NCBI GenBank assembly: GCA_022705365.1
Contig: JAKJEP010000101.1
Coordinates: 1-9,973, forward strand
DNA: 9,973 bases
Direction of reading: 5' to 3'
DNA from: Planctomycetota bacterium
GTDB lineage: Bacteria; Planctomycetota; Phycisphaerae; Sedimentisphaerales; SM23-30
Below, in pieces: positions 1-5,498 of the stretch (the stretch's first letter is position 1; each line of letters begins with the position of its first letter). Made by a program: the position numbers and the translations under genes. The notes under the pieces were generated by a model. That model was not told the origin of the DNA. It ran no database searches and worked only from the letters and a program-made list of their open reading frames with translations.

Positions 1-138
1 GATGTTGTATTCGGTCTGATCGTAGAGCCGCTGCTGCTGGTCGGCGTCGATGACGTCGTAGGGGGGGGCGATGCAGCGGCCCGGGTCGCCGACGACGTCG
101 GGATTATAGCGAAAACCCTGGAATGCCTTAATCTTCAT
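1..138 (-). CDS. DUF1015 family protein, N-terminal fragment (runs off the left edge)
   Basis: Only the first 46 codons are present; the reading frame is open to base 1. The peptide begins MKIKAFQGFRYNPDVVGDPG and continues with CIAPPYDVIDADQQQRLYDQ. The 'F.G.R.NP' start followed by 'APPYDVI' and a Q/E-rich segment is the typical opening of DUF1015 (conserved proteins of about 400 residues, biochemical role not established). From general knowledge, this family often sits near serine biosynthesis genes; nothing here tests that. The ATG at 138-136 is chosen because AAAGGA lies about 8 nt upstream on the minus strand and a strong promoter sits about 65 nt upstream. There is no signal peptide, so a cytoplasmic protein is expected. 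It is divergent from the nrfH side. Family call is fairly sure; function is unknown. Confidence 0.8.
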   Translation of the reverse strand, partial: MKIKAFQGFRYNPDVVGDPGRCIAPPYDVIDADQQQRLYDQTEYNI

Positions 139-176
139 GATGGCGTCCTTTTGTCCGGTAACGTATATTAAGTCCA

Positions 177-191
177 CTGCCCGGCGGGCAG
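177..191. repeat. 15-bp GC-rich palindrome in the DUF1015 leader
   Basis: CTGCCCG and CGGGCAG flank a single central G. It lies a few bases downstream of the inferred transcription start, so it could be a second operator or form a 6-bp hairpin with a 3-nt loop at the 5' end of the mRNA. No T-run follows on the minus strand, so it is not an obvious terminator. Confidence 0.35.
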
Positions 192-203
192 AACAAGAGG
201 GGA

Positions 204-232
204 ATATTACCGGATTTTGACATGGGTGTCAA
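204..232 (-). promoter_or_regulatory. Sigma70-type promoter of the DUF1015 gene
   Basis: On the minus strand an exact TTGACA (227-232) is followed by a 17-bp spacer and TAATAT (204-209, 4 of 6 to consensus). Transcription would start near 197, giving a leader of about 60 nt before the ATG at 138. This is the best housekeeping-type promoter in the window. The boxes are seen directly; activity is inferred. Confidence 0.7.
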
Positions 233-234
233 AA
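215..234. promoter_or_regulatory. Perfect 8-4-8 palindrome over the DUF1015 -35 box (candidate operator)
   Basis: TTTTGACA (215-222), a TGGG spacer, then TGTCAAAA (227-234): the arms are exact inverted repeats. The right arm contains the minus-strand -35 hexamer, so a dimeric regulator bound here would block or assist polymerase. It could also be partly accidental, because TTGACA and TGTCAA create the inverted repeat by themselves, but the match extends two further bases on each side. Confidence 0.45.
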
Positions 235-350
235 AAAATGTCGGGGAAAGGAAGGAGAAACCCGGTTCCAGCGGCAAGGGGCTATACAAGCGAAGTCAAA
301 TAGGTTATAAAACAGCCGGTTCTGAGAAACAAGGATAGATTGGAGATTCG

Positions 351-452
351 ATGGACAGGATAGCCGGAGTATTGCTGGGGCCGGGGGAGGTGGCGGTGGT
401 GGTAGTGGCGGCCCTGATTGTTTTTATATTGCTGACCCGCAGAAAGGGCTGA
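351..452 (+). CDS. Possible 33-residue single-pass membrane peptide (TatA-like start)
   Basis: A short frame encodes 33 residues: a start MDRIAGVLLGPGE, a hydrophobic stretch at about residues 14-28, and a basic tail TRRKG. GGAG lies at 342-345, 5 nt before the ATG, which is a good ribosome binding site. The pattern 'GPGE', then one membrane helix, then basic residues recalls the first 30 residues of TatA/TatE translocase subunits, but the FG hinge and amphipathic helix are missing, so it cannot be called TatA. Much of the hydrophobic part is encoded by a GGTGGC/GGTGGT-type repeat, which produces valine and alanine runs by composition alone. It lies 119 nt before nrfH on the same strand. It may be a real small protein or a chance frame. 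Confidence 0.4.
   Translation: MDRIAGVLLGPGEVAVVVVAALIVFILLTRRKG
377..411 (+). repeat. G-rich low-complexity tract
   Basis: A run of GGGG, GGGGG and many closely spaced GG pairs separated by one base, on the plus strand inside the small frame. It could fold as a two-layer G-quadruplex in DNA or mRNA; it may equally be simple codon repetition. Seen directly; structure is inferred. Confidence 0.35.
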
Positions 453-571
453 TTTTTCGCCGGGAAAGGCCGGCAACGCCGGGGTTGGCAAAATAGATTG
501 CGGTATTGCGGATTATCTGGTATTCTTTGGGACTGAGGCAAGGCAATAGAATCTTAACACGTGTAGAATTT

Positions 572-1060
572 ATGAACGGAACAGGAAGAACGAAGCGGAC
601 AGGCGGTGTGTTGGTGCTGACGGTGGTTCTGGCGGTGGTGCTGGGACTGGCGGCCGGGCTGGGCGGGTTTACCTTATATTATGCCGAGGGATTTTCGTAT
701 TTGTCGGATGAGCCGGAAGTTTGCGTGAACTGCCACATTATGCGGGAGCAGTACGCCGGGTGGCAGCACGCCAGCCATCATGCGGCGGCGAGCTGCAACG
801 ACTGCCATCTGCCGGCGGGATTGGTCGGGAAGTATGTATGCAAGGCGGAAAACGGGTATCATCATTCGAAGGCGTTCACGCTGCAGGATTTTCATGAGCC
901 GATCCGGATTCACGAGAAGAACAGCCGGGTGCTGAACCGGAACTGCTATCGCTGTCATCAGGAAATGGCGGCCGGGATCACCGCGCATCTGGGCGGGGAT
1001 CTGGACCAGTTGAACTGTGTCCGCTGCCATGATGGGGTGGGGCACGGGCCGTCGCGATAA
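572..1060 (+). CDS. nrfH: NrfH/NapC-type tetraheme cytochrome c quinol dehydrogenase
   Basis: A 162-residue membrane-anchored cytochrome. A basic start (MNGTGRTKRT) is followed by one membrane helix at about 12-36 and a periplasmic domain with four CxxCH heme motifs at residues 51-55 (CVNCH), 75-79 (CNDCH), 125-129 (CYRCH) and 149-153 (CVRCH). The first reads CVNCHIM, and CxxCHxM at heme 1 is the NrfH hallmark, where Met is an axial ligand. The segments WQHASHH and CKAENGYHH also fit the family, as does the length. NrfH oxidises menaquinol and passes electrons to the ammonia-forming nitrite reductase NrfA; here no nrfA is adjacent. The ATG at 572 was chosen over an in-frame TTG at 506 because the extra 22 residues look unlike a protein start and lack a binding site; the site at 572 is also weak. 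The next gene follows after 80 nt. Confidence 0.88.
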   Translation: MNGTGRTKRTGGVLVLTVVLAVVLGLAAGLGGFTLYYAEGFSYLSDEPEVCVNCHIMREQYAGWQHASHHAAASCNDCHLPAGLVGKYVCKAENGYHHSKAFTLQDFHEPIRIHEKNSRVLNRNCYRCHQEMAAGITAHLGGDLDQLNCVRCHDGVGHGPSR

Positions 1061-1104
1061 AAGGCAAGGAAGTTTTAAAATTTCCGGTCAAAGGTTCGTT
1101 TGGT

Positions 1105-1110
1105 GATAAT
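1105..1110 (+). promoter_or_regulatory. Possible -10 box for the rhamnosidase gene
   Basis: GATAAT matches the -10 consensus at 5 of 6 positions, 30 nt before the chosen ATG. No good -35 lies 16-18 bp upstream (best is TTTCCG, 3 of 6), so a separate promoter is only tentative and read-through from nrfH remains possible. Confidence 0.25.
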
Positions 1111-1140
1111 TTTTGAATGAATAACAAGGAGACGCAAGCG

Positions 1141-3876
1141 ATGAAATATTTTACAGGTATGCTGGTGCCGGTGGTTTTGCTGGGGCTGAGTATGGGTGGT
1201 TGTTCCCAATCGAAAAGTGATATTTCCATACAAAAGCTGCGTTGTGAATACCTGGCCAATCCCCTGGGAATCGATGTGGTGAAACCTCGTCTGGGCTGGA
1301 CGATGGAATCGGAGGTGCGTGGGCAAAAGCAGACGGCGTATCAGATCCGGGTGGCCAGCAGCCGAGAAAAGCTGGCGGATGGCCGGGGGGATCTTTGGGA
1401 TACCGGGCGGGTAGAATCGAGTCAATCGAATCAGGTGGTGTATAGCGGGAAAGAGCTAACCTCCCGAATGGACTGCTGGTGGCAGGTGCGGGTCTGGGAT
1501 AAGGAGAATCTGGTTTCGTCCTGGAGTGAGCCGGCCCGCTGGACGATGGGGCTGCTGGCACCTGCGGAGTGGCAGGGGCAGTGGATCTGTGCGGATTGGC
1601 CGGGGGATGAGCCGAAAGACAAGGTCTGGCCGCTGCCGTGGCTGCGGAAGAATTTTGAGCTGGCGGAGAAGCCGCGGCAGGCCCTGGTCTATATCAGTGC
1701 CCTGGGATATTATGAATTGTATGTGAACGGGGAAAAGGTGGGGGATGCGGTCTTGACGCCGGCGGTCAGCGATTATTCGAAGCGGGCACTGTACCTGACG
1801 CACGATATCAGCGATAAGCTGGTGCAGGGGCAGAATTGCCTTGCGCTGTGGCTGGGGCGAGGCTGGAACAGCCAGCAGATGCCGATCGAAGTGTACAACA
1901 ATCCGCCGGTCCGAGCGCAGGCGGAAATCACGCTGGCGGGCGGCCAGATGGTGCAGGTGGTGACGGATCTGAGCTGGAAGTCGCATCCCAGCCCGATTGT
2001 TCCCGTGGGCCGGATGCTGTTTGGGGATTACGGCGGGGAACTGTATGACAGCCGCCAGGAGATGCCCGGCTGGAACCGGGTTGGGCTGGATGAGTCGGGT
2101 TGGCAGGGTGTGCGGATTATGGATGCGGTGGCCCCGCGGATGGCGGCGCAGATGATGCCGCCCAACCGGATTCGGGAAACGATCGAGCCGGCGGCGGTGG
2201 AGGAATTGGCGGATGGAGTGTATCAGATCGATATGGGACGGAATTACGTCGGCTGGTTTGCGCTGAAGATACGCAACGGCCAGGCGGGGCAGACGGTCCG
2301 GATGGAATATGGGGACAAGATATTTCCGGACGGCCGGCTGCAGAGCTACAGCCAGCGGGATGAATATATTTTGGGCGATGCGCCGGAGCAGACTTTCTGC
2401 CAGCGTTTTAATTATCACGCCTTCCGCTGGGTGCGGATCAGCGGCCTGACGGCGCGGCCGGAGCCGGCGGATGCCCGGGGGTATTTCATCCATACGGATT
2501 ATGAGCCGGTCTCGGAGTTTTCCTGTTCGAATGAGCTGCTGAACTGGATTTATCAGACGGTCAACCGGACCTACCGGTGTTTGACCATCGGCGGGTATGT
2601 GGTGGACTGCCCGCACCGCGAGCGGCTGGGCTATGGCGGCGATTCCGGCACGTCGGTGGAAACCGCTATAATGAATTTTGATGTGGCGTCGTATTATACC
2701 AAGTGGCTGGCGGACTGGCGGGATACCCAGGATCCCCAGACGGGGGAAGTGCCTCACACGGCACCGCCGGTTTATTCGGCCGGCGGCGGGCCGGCCTGGG
2801 GCGGGGTGTGCGTGACGTTTCCCTGGGAGATGTACCGGTATTACGGCGATACCCGTATCCTGGAGATATCCTATCCCACGATACAGAAGTGGCTGGCCTT
2901 TCTGGAGACCAAAACCAAAGATCAGATTCTGGAACCGTATATCGCGATGGGGCAGGACAGCCTGACCTGGAGTTTTCTGGGCGACTGGGTGGCGCCGGGG
3001 TACGGCCAGGGGCCGGAGACGCGGGTGGATGATGTTTCCACGCTGCTGTTTAACAACTGTTATTATCTCTACAATGTACAGTTGGCGGAGAAGATTGCGG
3101 CGGTGCTGGGGAAAACAGAGGATGCCGCCGCCTACGAAGCGAAATCCCAAACCCTGCAACAGGCCATCCATACCCGTTTTTATAACGCCGAAAAACAAAT
3201 CTATGCCAATGGGGAGCAGACCTATCTGACGATGCCCCTGTTATTCGGCGTGGTGCCCGAGGAATTGAAGGCGGGGGTTATGAATAGGCTGGTGGAGGAC
3301 ATTGAGGTGACGCGGAAAGGCCATCTCCATGCCGGGATCCACGGGATGTATTTCATGTTCAAGCTCTTCAGCCGGGAAAACCGGGAAGATCTGCTGTATC
3401 AAATGGTCAATCAAACGACGTTTCCGGGCTGGGGCTTTATGAGGGAACAGGGGGCAACCACCATCTGGGAGGAATGGAACGGCGACAATTCGCAGATCCA
3501 TGATACCCTGCTGTCGGCGGGGAGCTGGTTTCTCAGCGGCCCCGGCGGCATCCGACCGGATGACAGCCAGCCGGGTTTCCAGCATTTTATCATCAAGCCC
3601 GCCCTGGTGGGCGATTTAACCTCAGCCCAGGCCAGTTATGATTCCTTGTATGGTACCATCCGCAGCCGGTGGGAAAAGAAGGGTGAAACGTTCTGTCTGG
3701 AAGTAGAGGTTCCGGTGAATGCCACGGCCGAAGTTTATATACCGGCAGCGAAGATTGATGTGGTCTTGGAAAGCGGCCGGCCGGCGGCGGGGACGGACGC
3801 CATCCAATTGATTCGCCGGGATCACGATTATGCTGTGTACCGGGTTGGTTCCGGGACCTACCGGTTTGAAAAATAA
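1141..3876 (+). CDS. Secreted alpha-L-rhamnosidase, glycoside hydrolase family 78 (probable lipoprotein)
   Basis: A complete 911-residue protein. It opens MKYFTGMLVPVVLLGLSMGGC, a signal peptide with a lipobox-like end and Cys21 (Met at -3 is not ideal), so anchoring in a membrane is likely. Next comes a fibronectin-like N-terminal domain ('LRCEYLANPLGID...PRLGW', about 30-130), then the rhamnosidase N domain ('WICADWP...YELYVNG', about 145-310), a beta domain, and an alpha/alpha barrel from about 450 to 800. Within the barrel, DCPHRERLGYGGD gives Asp489, Arg493, Glu494 and Asp501, and TTIWEEW gives Glu777, matching the family's acid and base residues. It should hydrolyse terminal alpha-L-rhamnose from rhamnogalacturonan, ulvan or glycosides; the substrate cannot be told. 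ATG 1141 is preferred to ATG 1117 because AAGGAG (1126-1131) and the signal peptide fit it. Codon use shifts near 3110. Confidence 0.93.
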   Translation: MKYFTGMLVPVVLLGLSMGGCSQSKSDISIQKLRCEYLANPLGIDVVKPRLGWTMESEVRGQKQTAYQIRVASSREKLADGRGDLWDTGRVESSQSNQVVYSGKELTSRMDCWWQVRVWDKENLVSSWSEPARWTMGLLAPAEWQGQWICADWPGDEPKDKVWPLPWLRKNFELAEKPRQALVYISALGYYELYVNGEKVGDAVLTPAVSDYSKRALYLTHDISDKLVQGQNCLALWLGRGWNSQQMPIEVYNNPPVRAQAEITLAGGQMVQVVTDLSWKSHPSPIVPVGRMLFGDYGGELYDSRQEMPGWNRVGLDESGWQGVRIMDAVAPRMAAQMMPPNRIRETIEPAAVEELADGVYQIDMGRNYVGWFALKIRNGQAGQTVRMEYGDKIFPDGRLQSYSQRDEYILGDAPEQTFCQRFNYHAFRWVRISGLTARPEPADARGYFIHTDYEPVSEFSCSNELLNWIYQTVNRTYRCLTIGGYVVDCPHRERLGYGGDSGTSVETAIMNFDVASYYTKWLADWRDTQDPQTGEVPHTAPPVYSAGGGPAWGGVCVTFPWEMYRYYGDTRILEISYPTIQKWLAFLETKTKDQILEPYIAMGQDSLTWSFLGDWVAPGYGQGPETRVDDVSTLLFNNCYYLYNVQLAEKIAAVLGKTEDAAAYEAKSQTLQQAIHTRFYNAEKQIYANGEQTYLTMPLLFGVVPEELKAGVMNRLVEDIEVTRKGHLHAGIHGMYFMFKLFSRENREDLLYQMVNQTTFPGWGFMREQGATTIWEEWNGDNSQIHDTLLSAGSWFLSGPGGIRPDDSQPGFQHFIIKPALVGDLTSAQASYDSLYGTIRSRWEKKGETFCLEVEVPVNATAEVYIPAAKIDVVLESGRPAAGTDAIQLIRRDHDYAVYRVGSGTYRFEK

Positions 3877-3916
3877 GCACGTATCAAGAAGCCAACGCCA
3901 AAAGCTCATGAACCCC

Positions 3917-3945
3917 CTGGTTCTGGGGAGCCAGATCCTATTTTT
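3917..3945 (+). terminator. Candidate intrinsic terminator after the rhamnosidase gene
   Basis: CTGGTTC (3917-3923) can pair with GAGCCAG (3928-3934) as a 7-bp stem with one G-U pair and a TGGG loop. Five T's follow at 3941-3945 after a 6-nt gap. It is placed 40 nt after the stop codon, as expected for a terminator, but the gap before the T-run makes it less than ideal. Confidence 0.42.
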
Positions 3946-3982
3946 GGCTGTCAATATCGACTTTTGGCGGTTCTGTCAATAT
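3942..3982. repeat. Imperfect tandem repeat TTTTGGC ... TGTCAATAT, two copies
   Basis: Copy one is TTTTGGC directly followed by TGTCAATAT (3942-3957). Copy two is TTTTGGC (3962-3968), a 5-nt insert GGTTC, then TGTCAATAT (3974-3982). Both copies contain TGTCAA, the half-site found in the palindrome at 215-234. They could be binding sites for one regulator or the remains of a local duplication. Confidence 0.45.
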
Positions 3983-4051
3983 AAGGCAAATGCAGGTAAG
4001 TCTTTTTAAAATCAAATCTTATAGGTCTTTGTCTGTGGATCGGGATAATTT

Positions 4052-4075
4052 TTTTAAGAGATATATCTCTTAAAA
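4052..4075. promoter_or_regulatory. 24-bp perfect palindrome, candidate operator of the propeller-CotH operon
   Basis: The left arm TTTTAAGAGATA (4052-4063) and right arm TATCTCTTAAAA (4064-4075) are exact inverted repeats with no spacer. The right end overlaps the proposed -35 box, so binding of a dimeric repressor would block transcription of the downstream pair. As an RNA it could form a 10-bp AU-rich hairpin followed by TCCAGC and seven T's (4082-4088), so a weak terminator is an alternative reading. Confidence 0.6.
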
Positions 4076-4098
4076 TCCAGCTTTTTTTATGCTAAAAT
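4070..4098 (+). promoter_or_regulatory. Extended -10 promoter of the propeller-CotH operon
   Basis: TTAAAA (4070-4075, 4 of 6 to TTGACA), a 17-bp spacer, then TAAAAT (4093-4098, 5 of 6 to TATAAT). TGC just before the -10 box is the extended -10 motif, which can compensate for a weak -35. Transcription would start near 4105, about 110 nt before the ATG. Confidence 0.55.
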
Positions 4099-4105
4099 AA
4101 CGTAA

Positions 4106-4121
4106 CAGGGAGCGATTCCTG
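4106..4121 (+). promoter_or_regulatory. Leader hairpin with GNRA-type tetraloop
   Basis: CAGGGA and TTCCTG pair over 6 bp (one G-U) around a GCGA loop, right at the expected 5' end of the transcript. CTGGC (4119-4123) could alternatively pair with GCCAG further down the leader, so two exclusive folds are possible. It does not match a riboswitch class I recognise; it may simply protect the 5' end of the mRNA. Confidence 0.3.
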
Positions 4122-4213
4122 GCCCGAAGCAGTAGAAAAATGAATAACCCCGAACTAGAATCCTGCAAGAGACGATATTAAAACCAGCCAGCCGGCAAAC
4201 CGAAAGGAAAAAT

Positions 4214-5494
4214 ATGAAATTTAAGATTTTACCTGTGATTCTCTCCTGTTTCATTAGTCATGTCATCTCAGCAGGGCTATTGGCTCAGGATAAAACCAAT
4301 TCCTGGCCGCAATGGCGCGGACCGGGGCGGGATGGGATTTGCATGGAAACGGGATTGCTGAAGACCTGGCCGGAAGGGGGGCCTGCCTTATTGTGGAAAA
4401 TTACCGGACTGGGCAAAGGGTACTCCAGCCCGGCGATTGCTGGGGATAGGATCGTTACGATGGGCGACCGGGGTGACGGGCAGTTTGTAATTGCCCTGGA
4501 CCGCACTAGCCGGAAGGAAGTGTGGGCAGTGCGTATCTGCGGCAACTGGGACGACGGCTCCCGCGGCACCCCCACGCTGGACGGGGACAAAGTGTACGCC
4601 CTGGGGGCGCACGGGGACCTGGTGTGCCTGAATCTGGCCGACGGCAAGGAAGCCTGGCATAAAAATATGGCTGCCGATTTCGGCGGGCAGATGATGTCCG
4701 GGTGGGGCTTCAGCGAATCCCCGCTGATTGACGGGGCTAAACTTCTCTGCACCCCCGGCGGCCAGGAGAAAACGGTTGTCGCCCTGGATAAGAATACCGG
4801 GGATCTGATTTGGGCCTGTGCTGTTCCGCCGCTGGGTTCGCGCGGCAAGGAGGGAGCGGGGTATTCTTCGATTGTGGCCGCCGATATCCAGGGCGTCCGG
4901 CAGTACATTCAACTGCTAGGGACCGGCCTGGTGGGAATGGACGCAGAAACCGGAACCTTCCTGTGGGGCTATAATCCCATTGCTAATCATGTCGCCAATA
5001 TTGCCACCCCGATTGTCCAGGGCAACCTGATTTTCTGTTCTACGGCCTACGGGACCGGCAGCGCGCTGGTGAAAATCACAAACTCCGATAACCAGTGGAA
5101 GGCCGAGGAGGTTTATTTTCTCGACAGCAATACCTACCAGAATCACCACGGCGGACTGGTCCTGGTGGACGGCTTCCTGTACGGCGGCCATGGCCAGAAT
5201 GCCGGGGCGCCGGTCTGCCTCGAAATGGCAACCGGCAAAATCCTCTGGAAGGAAAAGGCCCTGGACAAAGGTTCCGCCGCCGTCCTGTATGCCGACGGGA
5301 ATTTATATTTTCTTTACGAAGCCGGCACGCTGGCCCTGATTCAGGCCGATCCCCAAAAATTTACGGTAAGCGGTTCGTTTGCGGTGCCGGAAGAATCCGG
5401 CCCCAAATGGGCGCATCCGGTCATCCTGGATAAACAGTTATATATCCGCGTTCACGATGTTTTGTTCTGCTATGATATCGGTCAGAAAGGTTGA
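4214..5494 (+). CDS. Secreted PQQ-like beta-propeller repeat protein
   Basis: A complete 426-residue protein with a signal peptide (MKFKILPVILSCFISHVISAGLLAQ, likely cut near residue 24-25). The mature part opens with 'WPQWRGPGRDG', a common start of the small quinoprotein-like propellers that are numerous in planctomycetes. Propeller blades recur as 'G.KVYALGAHGDLVCLNLADGKEAW' (about 124-148), 'TVVALDKNTGDLIW' (187-200), 'GLVGMDAETGTFLW' (238-251) and 'PVCLEMATGKILW' (333-345), fitting seven or eight blades. There is no dehydrogenase domain or heme motif, so PQQ binding or catalysis should not be assumed; a binding or scaffold role is as likely. AAAGGA lies 6 nt before the ATG. Its stop is 4 nt from the start of the CotH gene, so the two are co-expressed. 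The fold is sure, the function unknown. Confidence 0.87.
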   Translation: MKFKILPVILSCFISHVISAGLLAQDKTNSWPQWRGPGRDGICMETGLLKTWPEGGPALLWKITGLGKGYSSPAIAGDRIVTMGDRGDGQFVIALDRTSRKEVWAVRICGNWDDGSRGTPTLDGDKVYALGAHGDLVCLNLADGKEAWHKNMAADFGGQMMSGWGFSESPLIDGAKLLCTPGGQEKTVVALDKNTGDLIWACAVPPLGSRGKEGAGYSSIVAADIQGVRQYIQLLGTGLVGMDAETGTFLWGYNPIANHVANIATPIVQGNLIFCSTAYGTGSALVKITNSDNQWKAEEVYFLDSNTYQNHHGGLVLVDGFLYGGHGQNAGAPVCLEMATGKILWKEKALDKGSAAVLYADGNLYFLYEAGTLALIQADPQKFTVSGSFAVPEESGPKWAHPVILDKQLYIRVHDVLFCYDIGQKG

Positions 5495-5498
5495 AGTG

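Larger units (their letters stand above)
3877..4213. other. 337-bp intergenic regulatory region
   Basis: No supported gene on either strand. It holds, in order, a candidate terminator, an imperfect tandem repeat, a perfect palindrome overlapping a promoter, and an mRNA leader of about 110 nt with a hairpin. It is clearly more AT-rich than the flanking genes. A 13-codon frame starting at 4140 lacks a ribosome binding site and is not called. Confidence 0.7.

Noticed and set aside
239..304. A 21-codon frame starting MSGKGRRNPV on the plus strand
   Set aside because: It is preceded only by an A-run with no ribosome binding site and overlaps the divergent promoter region; no protein character.
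470..482. CCGGC-AAC-GCCGG hairpin between the small frame and nrfH
   Set aside because: Only 5 bp and no T-run on either side, so it is not supported as a terminator.
506..571. A longer N-terminus for NrfH from a TTG codon
   Set aside because: It would place 22 extra residues ahead of a normal basic-plus-helix anchor, with no ribosome binding site; the ATG at 572 gives the usual family length.
1456..3198. A 580-codon open frame on the minus strand inside the rhamnosidase gene
   Set aside because: It is an antisense shadow of a GC-rich gene: Arg/His/Pro-rich with no domain, while the plus-strand frame has full GH78 motifs.
3955..3982. A minus-strand promoter (TTGACA, 17 bp, TATTGA) reading back into the rhamnosidase gene
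   Set aside because: The boxes arise from the tandem repeat and there is no gene on that strand to serve; kept only as an alternative for the repeat.
4140..4181. A 13-codon leader peptide frame in the propeller operon leader
   Set aside because: No ribosome binding site, and no codon run suggesting attenuation.
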